Notes: a model not told the origin generated them from the sequence alone. 48,153 bases of DNA from an uncultured Agathobacter sp. (GCA_934316545.1 CAKRDT010000013.1:1-48153); one strand, 5' to 3'; counted from the first letter of the stretch, positions 7,711-17,259 are shown. Made by a program: numbers and translations.

Positions 7711-8577
7711 TTACTTTGATGATAAATTTTGCATGACGGCATCATATTCCTCAACGGAGTATCTTTTGATGATTTCTTCCTTGGGAACATTAACTTCAAT
7801 CATGTTCTGAATTGCTTCGAGGCGCTCGTTTGCGCGACCTTCTGCGCGACCTTCCTCACGACCTTCTGCACGTATTCCATCAACAAATGATTTTTCGTTA
7901 TACTCTGTGATACACACGTCTTTCACCTCCGCTCTGTGCTTAAGCAAAAATTTCTTTAAAACATCATGCTCGATACAATAGGTTACTGCCGTATCAACGG
8001 CTTCTTCAAATTTCATGTTTTCGCTATTCTTGCGGATTTCGTTGATCAGCGTCATATATTCCTTCAGCGGCTGACAATGATTAAGCAACTCATCATTCTT
8101 GCCATCATTAAGATTGATCATATTCGCTGTCCATTCGAAGTCTCCGCTTGAATCAAAATTGATAAAGGAATCTGAAAGTTTTAATCGCATGAAATCCGGT
8201 TGTTCGTCCATTCCGTTATACAATACCGTATATCTTGGAGTTGGCAGCTTTATGAGAGTCTTTCCATAAATATTGAGATGATTCTCTGTAATGTATCTGT
8301 CGTACATCTTTCCAAAATACATAAAGCCTCTTATCGGCATATTCGGATTGAATGTACTCTGTTGCTCCCAAAGATATAGGAAACTATCAAGAAGAATCGA
8401 AACATCGTTCTTCATCTTGATATAAATAACATCATCGATCGTGTAGATCTGAATGTCGTCCGGATTTGTGTATGAGGTATTGCATAACGCGTTATATAAA
8501 GACAATATGTTATCTTTGTACTCCTCATTTCCAAACAACAGACAAAACAACCGGTCTTTGTACTTTCTGTTCACCAT
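7711..8577 (-). CDS. Rpn-family recombination-promoting nuclease / putative transposase (PD-(D/E)XK)
   Basis: The 288-residue protein has the N-terminal YKDRLFCLLFG and ILSLYNALCNTSY signatures of the Rpn family. The core strand region IYIKMKNDVSILL and WEQQSTFNPNMPIRG follows, where the E-x-Q-S residues belong to the nuclease centre. The C-terminus carries the family's low-complexity EGREEGRAEGRANERLEAIQ segment. Rpn proteins cut DNA and promote RecA-independent recombination. I use the ATG at 8575-8577 because GAGGAAGAACTGT precedes it; a GTG eight codons upstream is weaker. The tail is duplicated immediately downstream. Confidence 0.85.
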   Translation of the reverse strand: MVNRKYKDRLFCLLFGNEEYKDNILSLYNALCNTSYTNPDDIQIYTIDDVIYIKMKNDVSILLDSFLYLWEQQSTFNPNMPIRGFMYFGKMYDRYITENHLNIYGKTLIKLPTPRYTVLYNGMDEQPDFMRLKLSDSFINFDSSGDFEWTANMINLNDGKNDELLNHCQPLKEYMTLINEIRKNSENMKFEEAVDTAVTYCIEHDVLKKFLLKHRAEVKDVCITEYNEKSFVDGIRAEGREEGRAEGRANERLEAIQNMIEVNVPKEEIIKRYSVEEYDAVMQNLSSK

Positions 8578-8905
8578 ACAGTTCTTCCTCACTTTCCTCA
8601 CATATATAAAATTTATTTTCGATATACAGGGAAAGTCAGATCCGCTCTGTGTGTATATTATAGCATACGCCGTGTATTTCGCAATATACTTTCACGCCGC
8701 CAACAATTCCCAATATTCAATTAAAACTCATGGTATTGCGAGCGCATGAATGATCGCACTCCTTTGATTTGTAACCGATGTCGGACACGACACCAAATAT
8801 GAATGATTTGAGTTTTGTGAATATAGAATAACGTAGCTACCTTCATCTGTCAATCAAATTTTTTGTCATTTGATGCCCCAAACGTCGGCTTTGCGCGGAC
8901 CGTTT

Positions 8906-8970
8906 CACGACATCCGGTGGATGTCGGCTCTGAAACGACCGGAACGAAGTGTAGACACGAAGCGGAGACG
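8906..8970 (+). repeat. Small hairpin repeat, copy A
   Basis: Aligned with the minus strand of 25174-25231, it shares CCGGTGG, GGCT-TG, GACCGGA-CGAAG and AGAC--GAAG. The hairpin arms differ but still pair: GACATCC/GGATGTC here against AAGGTCC/GGACCTT there, each around a GGT loop. Confidence 0.7.
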
Positions 8971-9002
8971 CTCGAACTTCGAGCCCCGGATGGGGCTCGT
9001 TC

Positions 9003-9038
9003 AAAAAAATAAGACATCCATTCGGATGTCTTATTTTT
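9003..9038. terminator. Terminator after tRNA-Gly
   Basis: AAGACATCC and GGATGTCTT pair around ATTC, flanked by an A-run on the left and T-run on the right, so it can work in both directions. It sits six bases downstream of the tRNA 3' end on the minus strand. Confidence 0.85.
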
Positions 9039-9044
9039 GAATAA

Positions 9045-9117
9045 AGCGATAGACGGGGCTCGAACCCGCGGTCTCGACCTTGGCAAGGTCGCGCGTTACC
9101 AACTACGCCACTATCGC
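9045..9117 (-). tRNA. tRNA-Gly (anticodon GCC)
   Basis: The minus strand folds as a complete 73-nt cloverleaf. The acceptor arm is GCGATAG/CTATCGC. The anticodon stem CGACC/GGTCG carries loop TTGCCAA, which gives anticodon GCC. The T arm is CGGGTTCGAGCCCCG. CCA is not encoded. A promoter lies at 9156-9184 and a terminator at 9003-9038. Confidence 0.97.
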
Positions 9118-9155
9118 ATATGAAATTGTCCGTCGGCTCATCGACTACTTAACCT

Positions 9156-9184
9156 ATATTATCAGAGATTTCTCCCACTGTCAA
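9156..9184 (-). promoter_or_regulatory. Promoter for tRNA-Gly
   Basis: Minus-strand TTGACA (9179-9184) and TAATAT (9156-9161) are separated by 17 nt, a near-consensus sigma-A promoter about 35 nt upstream of the tRNA. Confidence 0.8.
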
Positions 9185-9216
9185 TAATTATTTCTATTTT
9201 CGTCTTAAATAACCTC

Positions 9217-9963
9217 CTAAAAGGAATCATAAAACAAATTTCCACTATTATAATTGTAAGAATACTTTCCGTTCTTACTGTATGTATTCGCTTTGGTCGC
9301 CTCATTCTGGGCATAAGAGTCAATCAGGGATGCTCGTGTGGCAACCCCATACGCATAAGATCCGGTTCCGTTAAACATTTTTTTCACCTTATCCATATCC
9401 GCAGACTTAAACTTTCCACTGTCAAAGGAAAGGATTCCTGTCTTACTGTCGACACTGATTCCCAATTCCTCTAAATCCCCGCTTCTGCCGACTGTCATAG
9501 TTTTCAGAGAATCAACCGAGCTTTCAATCCTGCCGGCCGTAGACTTTGCGCTTGTTATCAAAAGGCTGTTATAGTCTTCAACAAAGCTGCCAACCGCATC
9601 CGAAATCTTATCCACATCGTAGTTTCCGTTTTTCTTGGTAAACACCGAGTCCGACTTGTTTGAATAAAGACTCTTTGCAGTTTCGGTCAATTCCTCTGCT
9701 GCGCCCTCAATATTCGCAAGCGTCTTTGAAGAATCCTTTGAAGTGGATGTCGAAGCATTCGTTTTATCCTTCGAAGAAGTCTTCGTATCATCCGCATTCA
9801 GCTTACTGTAATAGGACTTCATAAGCTTACCGTAAGATCCGCTTTTAATGCTCGCATAATCCTGCAAATTAATGCCATGGAAATTAGAGTTCGACGATGA
9901 CGAACCCATACTTGAAAACAATGTGCTGATTGACGATGAATCGTAAGAAGAAATGCCTCTCAT
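9217..9963 (-). CDS. FliD-like (flagellar hook-associated protein 2-like) small protein
   Basis: The 248-residue protein has a Ser-rich N-terminus and a Ser/Thr/Lys-rich linker at about residues 65-85. Its C-terminal half resembles part of FliD: DAVGSFVEDYNSLL, LEELGISVDSKTGILSFD and MDKVKKMFNGTG, as in the conserved FliD C-terminal domain. It is much shorter than normal FliD (usually over 450 residues) and is not in a flagellar cluster here, so it may be a surface or filament-associated relative. AAGGAG before the inner ATG at 9961-9963 sets the start; the upstream in-frame ATG has none. Confidence 0.6.
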   Translation of the reverse strand: MRGISSYDSSSISTLFSSMGSSSSNSNFHGINLQDYASIKSGSYGKLMKSYYSKLNADDTKTSSKDKTNASTSTSKDSSKTLANIEGAAEELTETAKSLYSNKSDSVFTKKNGNYDVDKISDAVGSFVEDYNSLLITSAKSTAGRIESSVDSLKTMTVGRSGDLEELGISVDSKTGILSFDSGKFKSADMDKVKKMFNGTGSYAYGVATRASLIDSYAQNEATKANTYSKNGKYSYNYNSGNLFYDSF

Positions 9964-10131
9964 TATATCACTCCTTTGATAAAAAGCGGTCAATCCGTGA
10001 CCATATCCTATATTATATATCGAAACTTACTTTCAAAAATAAACCTCTTTTAATATATTTCCAATTATATTATTTTTGGCGATGCATCAATACGCTTTCA
10101 TTATAGCATATTTTTCAGTCTCTTCAAGCAC

Positions 10132-10809
10132 TTATACGTCCTCGATCTGCCAATCAATCGGTTCCATTCCATTTTTTTCAAGGAATGCATTCGCCTGACT
10201 AAAATGTCTGCATCCAAAAAATCCCCTATAAGCAGAAAGAGGACTCGGATGCGGAGCTTTCAGGATCAGATGCTTCGGATTGGTAAGCATCGGAATTTTA
10301 CTCTGCGCAGGACGCCCCCAAAGCATATACACAATCGGACGATTCTGTGCATTGACAGCCTGTATGATAGCATCGGTAAACTGCTCCCAGCCTTTTCCCT
10401 GATGAGAATTTGCCTGATGCGCCCGTACCGTAAGAACCGTATTCAGTAAAAGCACTCCCTGATCTGCCCATTTCTTAAGATATCCATTATTCGGAATCGA
10501 GCAGCCCAGATCATCATGCAGCTCCTTGTAAATATTCTGCAAGGAAGGTGGGATATCCTTTTGGTCAGGCAATACCGAAAAAGAAAGTCCGTGTGCCTGA
10601 TGCTCATTGTGGTAGGGATCCTGACCGAGAATCAGTACCTTCACCTGACTAAGAGGCGTAAAATGAAGCGCATTAAAGATATCATCCGCCGGCGGATAGA
10701 TTACCTGCGTACTGTATTCCTGTTTTACAAACGTAAACAAGTCTCTGTAATACCCTTTATGAAATTCATCATCCAATGCCGGCAGCCAATCGTTTGATAT
10801 CATCGCCAT
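10132..10809 (-). CDS. ung: Uracil-DNA glycosylase
   Basis: The 225-residue enzyme removes uracil from DNA in base-excision repair. The catalytic loop GQDPYH (D64) and the minor-groove loop HPSPLSAYRGFFGC are both intact, and VLLLNTVLTV and VYMLWGRPAQ are family-typical. Length is normal. AAGGAG lies 11 nt before the first of two close ATGs. It lies 90 nt downstream of hisF. Confidence 0.97.
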   Translation of the reverse strand: MAMISNDWLPALDDEFHKGYYRDLFTFVKQEYSTQVIYPPADDIFNALHFTPLSQVKVLILGQDPYHNEHQAHGLSFSVLPDQKDIPPSLQNIYKELHDDLGCSIPNNGYLKKWADQGVLLLNTVLTVRAHQANSHQGKGWEQFTDAIIQAVNAQNRPIVYMLWGRPAQSKIPMLTNPKHLILKAPHPSPLSAYRGFFGCRHFSQANAFLEKNGMEPIDWQIEDV

Positions 10810-10899
10810 CGCCTATCACACTCCTTCTTATTATGATAATACGCAGAGAAATCTCGATTCTTCTGCCGTTTCCCGGCATCCTTCAATCAGTCTCTTTTA

Positions 10900-11661
10900 C
10901 TATCTGCGGACCGATACTCCACGATCTGCCAGATAGTTTTTCAAAGCCATAATCTCTAATTCTTTATAATGAAACAAAGATGCCGCGAGTGCCGCATCGG
11001 CATGTCCTTCCGTCAAAGCTTCATAAAAATGCTCCTCCGTACCTGCGCCTCCGGATGCAATTACCGGGATTGACACATTATCTGCAATCCTACGTGTCAG
11101 TTCAATATCATATCCGGCCTTTGTTCCGTCACAATCCATGCTTGTCAAAAGAATCTCTCCCGCGCCAAGCTGATTCGCTTTCATTGCCCACTCAACCGCA
11201 TCCAGACCGGTATCAATACGACCGCCATTTTTATACACGTTCCAACCGCTTCCATCCTCTCTTCTTCTTGCATCAATGGCCACAACAACGCACTGGCTGC
11301 CAAACTTATCTGCAGCATCGCTGATCAGTCGTGGCGTATTGATTGCAGACGAATTAATGGAAATCTTATCCGCCCCCTCACGAAGCAGTGCCTTAAAATC
11401 ATCCACGGTACGGATTCCTCCGCCCACCGTAAACGGGATAAACACTTTTTCCGCAACCTTGCGTACCATGTCGACAACGGTTCCACGGTTATCACTCGAA
11501 GCGGTAATATCAAGAAAAACGACCTCATCCGCCCCGGCTTTATCATATGCAGCCGCAACCTCGACCGGATCCCCCGCATCACGCAGATTGATAAAATTAA
11601 TCCCTTTTACCACTCTTCCGTTATTAACATCCAGGCATGGGATAATTCTTTTTGTAAACAT
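10900..11661 (-). CDS. hisF: Imidazole glycerol phosphate synthase, cyclase subunit
   Basis: The 253-residue TIM-barrel enzyme closes the imidazole ring using ammonia from HisH and releases AICAR. The two catalytic aspartates are present: D11 in [12 protein letters not shown] and D130 in AIDARR. Phosphate-binding VGGGIRT and ASGGAGT are also intact. Its ATG overlaps the hisH stop codon (TAATG). No other his genes flank the pair here except a distant hisK at 42968. Confidence 0.97.
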   Translation of the reverse strand: MFTKRIIPCLDVNNGRVVKGINFINLRDAGDPVEVAAAYDKAGADEVVFLDITASSDNRGTVVDMVRKVAEKVFIPFTVGGGIRTVDDFKALLREGADKISINSSAINTPRLISDAADKFGSQCVVVAIDARRREDGSGWNVYKNGGRIDTGLDAVEWAMKANQLGAGEILLTSMDCDGTKAGYDIELTRRIADNVSIPVIASGGAGTEEHFYEALTEGHADAALAASLFHYKELEIMALKNYLADRGVSVRR

Positions 11662-12278
11662 TATGCCTGACCTCCCAGCTGTGCAAAGTTTTTCAGTATT
11701 GCAAGGCCCACATCACCACTCTTTTCCGGATGAAACTGGCATGCAAAAATGTTGTCTTTCTCCACCGATGCATGGATCACCGTGCTGTACTCCGTCGTTG
11801 CTTTCACAATCTGCTCATCCTTCGCCTGCAAATAATAAGAATGAACAAAATACACATACGGATGCTCCTCAAGTCCCGCAAAAAGGCGTCCGTCGTTCTG
11901 CAGATTCAAAGAATTCCACCCTATATGAGGAATCTTAAGTCCCGGTTGATCCGGAATCCGTCGGATGGATCCGTCAAGAATATGAAGGCCTTCCACTCCC
12001 TGACTTTCATCGCTTCCCTCAAACAGAAGCTGCAGTCCAAGACAGATTCCAAGAAACGGAATCCGCTCCTGTGTCACTTCGCGGATTACCTTATCCAGCT
12101 CATACTTTTTCAGCTGGCTCATCGCATCCCCGAAGGCGCCAACCCCCGGAAGGATGATTTTGTCCGCCTTCTCAATCTCACGAAAATTTCTCGTAACCAT
12201 GCATTCCTGCTCCAAATAGTTTAATGCTTTCTCCACACTCTTGAGATTGCCTGCGTTATAGTCAATGATCGCAATCAT
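11661..12278 (-). CDS. hisH: Imidazole glycerol phosphate synthase, glutaminase subunit
   Basis: The 205-residue class I glutamine amidotransferase feeds ammonia to HisF. The nucleophile is C79 in [14 protein letters not shown], and the catalytic His and Glu are in [21 protein letters not shown] precedes the ATG. It starts 10 nt past the stop of a large membrane-protein gene, so the three are probably co-transcribed although no functional link is evident. Confidence 0.97.
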   Translation of the reverse strand: MIAIIDYNAGNLKSVEKALNYLEQECMVTRNFREIEKADKIILPGVGAFGDAMSQLKKYELDKVIREVTQERIPFLGICLGLQLLFEGSDESQGVEGLHILDGSIRRIPDQPGLKIPHIGWNSLNLQNDGRLFAGLEEHPYVYFVHSYYLQAKDEQIVKATTEYSTVIHASVEKDNIFACQFHPEKSGDVGLAILKNFAQLGGQA

Positions 12279-12288
12279 ATGAACTCTC

Positions 12289-13902
12289 CTATTTTAGTCC
12301 TAATGTTTTCAGCTTGGCATGCAGCTGCAAAGTATACTCTTTACGATTCTTGGCGCCATACATTTTTAATGCTTCCTCACCAGTCATATCATAGTCTTCC
12401 AAAAGCGACTTAATAATTTTTCCGCCAAGCTGCTCATACTCAACATTGCAATTAGCTTCTTCGGCTTTCTGTTTATTCAAACTGTATCGACCATATGCAC
12501 AAACCAGATTATCCAACGCGATATCATGGTTACCATTGTTTTCAAACACAAGATAATCCTGATATTTTTCAGAAACAACCGCAAGCACCTGCAACTGCTC
12601 ATAAAATTCCGAATCTTTTTCGCGGATCTTCAGCCCCTGCAGCTCGGAAAAAGCTTCCACAAACGATCCTTTTCCATATTCTTCTTTGGCCATATTGATA
12701 TTTGCCTGATATCCAAGAAGATTCACACCAATCATAATAAGTCCAAACAAAGAAGCCACCATAATCACAATTGCGATCACGGGTCCCTTCGGAAGCGGCG
12801 GCGTATTGTCCTTCTCCTTAGGCTTCTTGACCTTTGGCGCCTTTTGCTTCTTTGGTTTTGGAGGCTTCGGTTCTTTTTTCTTCTTCTCCTTTTTCTTTTT
12901 TTCTTTCTTAGGCTTCTTTTCCTCAAGCTCTCCTGCAGCTTCGAGTTCCTCAAGAATCTTTTTATTCTCATCCGACATCCCCGCCGTCTGATCCGTTATC
13001 TCATCAAGAACATCTTTCTTTGCTTCCTCTTCGCCAAAGAAAAGTTTTAAAAGGCGCGCCAAAAATCCGGTTTTTTCACCCGTTCCATCCTTGTCCTTTG
13101 CCGATTTCTTATTTCTTTTCTTCTTTTTTTTCTTAGAGTTCTTATCCTCGTCCGGCTCCTCGAGCTTCTGAATTTCCTGTTCCTGTGCATCCATCTGTGC
13201 CTGTGCAAAATCACCGATGGAATCGCCCTCCTCAACCGGTCGTTCCTCCTTCGCACTCGACAAGAGATCTCCGAGTTCCGATAAATCATCCGAATCCGAA
13301 AGCATATCCATCAGATCACTGTCTCCAAGTCCTGACAGATCCAATTCCGCATTTTCTTCCGTGCGGTTTTCAGTTTCATCCATCGGCGGCTGCAATTCAT
13401 CAGGAATCGATGTCAGGCTATCGTCAAACGCTCCCACCGCATCATCCATTGACTGTGACAAATCCTCTTCCACCGGCGGCAGCGCACCGGACGATTCTTC
13501 TTTTGCTTCATCTTCTCCTGTTCCATCGCCCGGAAGCACTCCTTCAAATTCAGCGTTTTCATCAACAAGCGGCTCGCTTCGATCTTCCTTTGGCTGATCC
13601 GCCATATGGTCAATCAGATCATTGATGGTACGGTCCACTTCCTTGTCGTTCTCAGCATCCAGATCCGTATAAGGCGACATCATATCGTCCTTTAAAAGTT
13701 CTTCCTCAAACTCTCTTAAAAAGTCCTCTTCATTCTTGGCCGCTATCTGCGCATCACTTTCCGGTTCTCCGAACAGTTCTCTCTCCCACTGTTTCTCCCG
13801 GCTCACAGGCTCCTGCTCCGAAGCTTCCGATGCGTCTGTATGACCTCCGTTCACGGAATTTAGTAATTGATCTAGATAATTTTCCGATGCGTTATCTTTC
13901 AT
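12289..13902 (-). CDS. Unrecognised acidic/Lys-rich single-pass membrane protein
   Basis: The 537-residue protein has three parts. Residues 1-260 are strongly acidic and low in complexity. Residues about 260-370 are Lys-rich, with many KKKKK and PKKPK runs. One hydrophobic helix (VIAIVIMVASLFGLIMIGV, about 375-395) is followed by a 140-residue helical region that resembles TPR-like repeats. The charge layout suggests the N-terminal part is cytoplasmic and the last domain outside. Family and function are not recognised. CTGGAGACTATTT precedes the ATG. It is upstream of hisH-hisF and downstream of the cheV terminator. Confidence 0.75.
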   Translation of the reverse strand: MKDNASENYLDQLLNSVNGGHTDASEASEQEPVSREKQWERELFGEPESDAQIAAKNEEDFLREFEEELLKDDMMSPYTDLDAENDKEVDRTINDLIDHMADQPKEDRSEPLVDENAEFEGVLPGDGTGEDEAKEESSGALPPVEEDLSQSMDDAVGAFDDSLTSIPDELQPPMDETENRTEENAELDLSGLGDSDLMDMLSDSDDLSELGDLLSSAKEERPVEEGDSIGDFAQAQMDAQEQEIQKLEEPDEDKNSKKKKKKRNKKSAKDKDGTGEKTGFLARLLKLFFGEEEAKKDVLDEITDQTAGMSDENKKILEELEAAGELEEKKPKKEKKKKEKKKKEPKPPKPKKQKAPKVKKPKEKDNTPPLPKGPVIAIVIMVASLFGLIMIGVNLLGYQANINMAKEEYGKGSFVEAFSELQGLKIREKDSEFYEQLQVLAVVSEKYQDYLVFENNGNHDIALDNLVCAYGRYSLNKQKAEEANCNVEYEQLGGKIIKSLLEDYDMTGEEALKMYGAKNRKEYTLQLHAKLKTLGLK

Positions 13903-13924
13903 AAATAGTCTCCAGTAAAATAAT

Positions 13925-13972
13925 ATATCGGTTAAAACCGATTAAGGGATGTGATGAAAACACCACATCCCC
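13925..13972 (-). terminator. Terminator after cheV
   Basis: On the minus strand GGGATGTG (13964-13971) pairs with CACATCCC (13946-13953), followed by a second small hairpin, ATCGGTT/AACCGAT (13927-13942), and a T-rich tail. It lies between cheV and the 537-residue protein gene. Confidence 0.65.
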
Positions 13973-13988
13973 CTTGCTCCACAAATAA

Positions 13989-14894
13989 TTATTGATTTTT
14001 CTTGGCAATCAGTTCATCAATGGCTTCCACAAGGCTTCCGATCTCCGGCTTGGTCAACTGTGCATCCGCACCAAGGGATTCTCCCTTACGACGCATCTCT
14101 TCGTTTACAAGCGAAGAGAAAATAACAAGCGGTATATCCTTAAGTTTATCATCACTCTTAACCAGTTTTGTAAGACGATGTCCATCCATCTGCGGCATCT
14201 CAATATCCGTAATGATACAATCCACTTTTTCGGTCGGATTTCCCTCTTTCTTAAACTTAGAAAGCTCATCCCAGGCTTCCTGCCCATTCGTTGTCACAAT
14301 CAGATTTACGTATCCCGCTTTCTTCAGGCAATCCGTAATCAGACTGCTCAGCAAAGCCGAATCTTCGGCAATCAAAATCGTTGCATCGCTTCTTGTGCGC
14401 CCCTGAAATTCTTCCATATCATGTACGCGCAGTCCCGTCTCCGGGCTGATGCTGGAAACAATAGACTCGAAATCAAGAATGACAACCAGCTTATCGTTCA
14501 TCTTGATCACGCCGGTAGAAACGCTTCCATCTTGTCCGTTAATCGTAGAATCCGGCTTGATAATCTCATTCCATGAAACACGATGAATACCAATCACCTG
14601 ATCCACATGGAACGCAATATTTAATTTATTAAAGTTTGTTATAATGAACAAACCCTTCTGTCCGTCATCTTCAATGCCAAGGCAGTGCTTGAGATTGATA
14701 ACCGTAATCATCGTATCTCTCGGCATAAAAATGCCCTCTACACTTGGGTGCGCATTTGGCACTGGAGTCACTTTCTGATAGGATAAGATTTCTCTGATCT
14801 TAGCCACATTAATGCCGTAATGATTGTCTGCCAGTGTGAACTCTAAGATCTCCAATTCATTTGTTCCTGACTCTAACAGAATATTCGTATCCAT
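13989..14894 (-). CDS. cheV: Chemotaxis protein CheV (CheW-receiver fusion)
   Basis: The 301-residue protein joins a CheW-like coupling domain (about 12-150; LEFTLADNHYGINVAKIREIL, VTPVPNAHPSVEGIF) to a phosphoreceiver domain (about 172-301). The receiver has the acidic pair at E177-D178, phosphoacceptor D230 in IITDIEMPQMDG, and the conserved T/S and KP positions. CheV couples chemoreceptors to CheA and adapts the signal. GGGGAGGATATAT precedes the ATG. It implies a motile organism together with the FliD-like gene, although no other chemotaxis genes are in the window. Confidence 0.93.
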   Translation of the reverse strand: MDTNILLESGTNELEILEFTLADNHYGINVAKIREILSYQKVTPVPNAHPSVEGIFMPRDTMITVINLKHCLGIEDDGQKGLFIITNFNKLNIAFHVDQVIGIHRVSWNEIIKPDSTINGQDGSVSTGVIKMNDKLVVILDFESIVSSISPETGLRVHDMEEFQGRTRSDATILIAEDSALLSSLITDCLKKAGYVNLIVTTNGQEAWDELSKFKKEGNPTEKVDCIITDIEMPQMDGHRLTKLVKSDDKLKDIPLVIFSSLVNEEMRRKGESLGADAQLTKPEIGSLVEAIDELIAKKNQ

Positions 14895-14956
14895 ATATAT
14901 CCTCCCCGAATTCTTATATTGGTTTTATTATAACATATTATACTTTGATGAGTGAA

Positions 14957-15682
14957 CTATTTTTGCATATCCACCCGGTAGGTCGTTCCGTCAATCTCTA
15001 CAAGAAGTGTTTCGGTTGTCATTTCTGCTGCCTGCTCCTTCGACAGTTCAAAAAGCATCACTGCTGTTGCCTTTTTCCCGGGCTTGATCGTTCTTGTCGA
15101 TGCAGTGAGTTCTTTATTGCTGAACGTCATCTTCTCCGCGATCCTGTTTTTCCCATCAAACACTCCGTAAAACGTATTTTTCATGGAAGAAGTATCATAT
15201 TTGACTGACTTCTTCCCATTATTTACAATCACAAACTTCAATACAACAAGAGAATTCCCGGGATCTGCATTCACGGAAAAATAACCGCCTTCCTTATATG
15301 CATCCTCCACCTTGCAGCCCTTATACGAAACCGTAAGAGCGGCATCACATTCCAAAGCATCCGAAAACGAAATTGCCGGATACTGTAATATATCCGCATC
15401 CATCTCATTCGAATCAGCTCCGGTCTGTGCCGGATTCTGATTGGCCGGATCCGTTTTATCTTCTGTGCTTTGTTGCTCACTCTTTGCAGAATCTTCTTCC
15501 TGAGGCTTATCACCTGTCATGCCATCTTTCTGGCGAATATTGTGTTTTCCAACCGCGTAAGCCGCATACTGCGTAATCAGCGTTTCCTCATCTTCCGTCA
15601 GTTCATACATCGGAGTTCCACAACCACCGATCAGAAGAGCCGTTGCCGACAGTACCGCCAGCAGGCGCATTCCTTTCCTCAT
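14957..15682 (-). CDS. Predicted lipoprotein, DUF4352-like
   Basis: The 241-residue protein has a type II signal peptide with lipobox LLIGGC, the lipidated cysteine being about residue 21. A disordered D/Q/S-rich linker (about 55-95) is followed by a beta-rich domain with LVVLKFVIVNNGKKSV, which looks like the immunoglobulin-type DUF4352/telomeric-repeat-like extracellular fold. It should be anchored outside the cytoplasmic membrane. Binding partner unknown. It is downstream of the sensor kinase and upstream of cheV on the same strand. Confidence 0.75.
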   Translation of the reverse strand: MRKGMRLLAVLSATALLIGGCGTPMYELTEDEETLITQYAAYAVGKHNIRQKDGMTGDKPQEEDSAKSEQQSTEDKTDPANQNPAQTGADSNEMDADILQYPAISFSDALECDAALTVSYKGCKVEDAYKEGGYFSVNADPGNSLVVLKFVIVNNGKKSVKYDTSSMKNTFYGVFDGKNRIAEKMTFSNKELTASTRTIKPGKKATAVMLFELSKEQAAEMTTETLLVEIDGTTYRVDMQK

Positions 15683-15771
15683 ATCACAATCTATCCTCTT
15701 GTCACTTTTGCCCTATAAAACAGTTTTATGGTATCACAATTTATCAAACAATACAACAATTTTCGAACAAT

Positions 15772-17256
15772 TTAGCGCTGTGTCTCCAGTTCCATCCAAA
15801 ATTCCACACCATCTTCATGATTTAAGACACCACACCTCTGATGGAAAGAATCCATGATTGCTTTGACAATGGACAATCCGATACCGCTTCCTCCGTATTC
15901 TCTGGTTCTCGCCTTGTCCACCTTGTAGAATTTCACCCAGATCTTATCCAGATCCGCCTCCGGAATCGGTTGCCCTGTATTAAACACACTGGTACGAACC
16001 AGATGATCGTGAAACGTAAAACGAATTTCGATTCTGCGCTCTCCGTCCGCATGATTCATCGCATTTGTCAAATAATTGGTAATAACTTCCTCTACCTTAA
16101 ATTCATCCCCCCATACATAGACCGGTCCATCGTGGAAGAAAGAAATATTCACTTTCTTCTGCGCCGCCATAATGGAAGAAGACTGTAAAACCCCATCGAT
16201 CAGTTCCGTAATATCAAAACGTACCATCTCCACCGTATCATTGCCAAATTCAAGCTGATTCAGCGTCAGAAGCTTTTTGACCATTTTGTTCATTTTATCC
16301 GCTTCATCCATGATCACATCACAATAGAAATCCCTGCTCTGTGCATCATCATTTATGCATTCTTTTAAGCCTTCGGAATAACCCTGGATCAAAGCGAGCG
16401 GTGTTTTTAATTCATGCGACACATTTGACAAAAACTCCTTGCGCATCTCATCAATCTGTTCCTTCTTTTCAATATCCTGTTGAAGGCTGACATTTGCCGT
16501 CTTCAGTTCGCTGATCGTCTCCTCGAGCGTTTCTGACAGTTCATTGACCGACACACCCAGCTCATCAATCTCCCTGCTGACATATCTGGACGGAACATAT
16601 TTCGCCTCAAAGTCCAGATCCGACATCTTGTGAGAAATCTCTGACAGGGAACGAATCGGACTCGAAATGCTGCGCGATAAAAAGATGATAACAATGATGC
16701 TCAACACGATTGCACCGACACTGATCATGGCAAAAAACTGATTGGTAATATGAGCACTCTCACGGATACTTTCCAAGGCAGCTCTCATATACACATAGCC
16801 GCCATCGGTGCGTTCTCCGAGCAGCACCAGGTACTCCGTCTGTAACCGCTCATCGATCTGGCGCACCAATGTATAATTTTCGCCCGCATGTAGAATCTGA
16901 ATTTTACTTCGATCCGCACCATAGACCCAATCGTCCATCTGCATCTGGAAACGCTGCGCATTACTGTATGACGTCCATACAAGTTCCCTCGCATCATTCG
17001 TGATCAGCATATTGATATTGTTGTCCGAGCATAAGCGTTCAAACGCAATATCATACGAGCCCGTATCATCGCCCGATCGTTTCAGTTCCTGCGTCACTTT
17101 ATTAAAGCAGCTTAACAAACCTTTTTCTTTGTTGTAGATATAATATTTTTCCAAAAATGTGTTATTCAAAAACCAGCACACAATGACTGTTCCCAAAACA
17201 ATTCCGACCATAACCAGAATCAGTTGATGGGACAGCGTTGCTTTTTTCTTATTCAT
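15772..17256 (-). CDS. Membrane sensor histidine kinase
   Basis: The 494-residue kinase has membrane helices at about 11-31 and 173-195 that bracket an extracellular sensor region of about 140 residues. A HAMP domain (about 195-248) and a coiled linker follow. The dimerisation box NVSHELKTPLALIQG carries H281. The ATPase domain has N-box NYLTNAMNHA and G-box GGSGIGLSIVKAI. The GAGG in the last codons of the upstream regulator acts as ribosome binding site; its ATG is 3 nt past that stop. The signal is not recognisable. Confidence 0.93.
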   Translation of the reverse strand: MNKKKATLSHQLILVMVGIVLGTVIVCWFLNNTFLEKYYIYNKEKGLLSCFNKVTQELKRSGDDTGSYDIAFERLCSDNNINMLITNDARELVWTSYSNAQRFQMQMDDWVYGADRSKIQILHAGENYTLVRQIDERLQTEYLVLLGERTDGGYVYMRAALESIRESAHITNQFFAMISVGAIVLSIIVIIFLSRSISSPIRSLSEISHKMSDLDFEAKYVPSRYVSREIDELGVSVNELSETLEETISELKTANVSLQQDIEKKEQIDEMRKEFLSNVSHELKTPLALIQGYSEGLKECINDDAQSRDFYCDVIMDEADKMNKMVKKLLTLNQLEFGNDTVEMVRFDITELIDGVLQSSSIMAAQKKVNISFFHDGPVYVWGDEFKVEEVITNYLTNAMNHADGERRIEIRFTFHDHLVRTSVFNTGQPIPEADLDKIWVKFYKVDKARTREYGGSGIGLSIVKAIMDSFHQRCGVLNHEDGVEFWMELETQR

Positions 17257-17259
17257 AGA

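Larger units (their letters stand above)
8578..9044. other. Gene-free region with hairpins between Rpn gene and tRNA-Gly
   Basis: No convincing ORF is present. The left half is AT-rich. The right half holds GC-rich hairpins: CGTTTCA/TGAAACG (8901-8907, 8931-8937) enclosing CGACATCC/GGATGTCG (8908-8915, 8919-8926), and GAGCCCC/GGGGCTC (8981-8987, 8992-8998). Part of it (8906-8970) matches a block near ssrA. Confidence 0.7.

Noticed and set aside
12806..12991. Phe-rich plus-strand ORFs opposite the Lys-rich protein
   Set aside because: They are antisense shadows of AAG/AAA codon runs, without ribosome binding sites.
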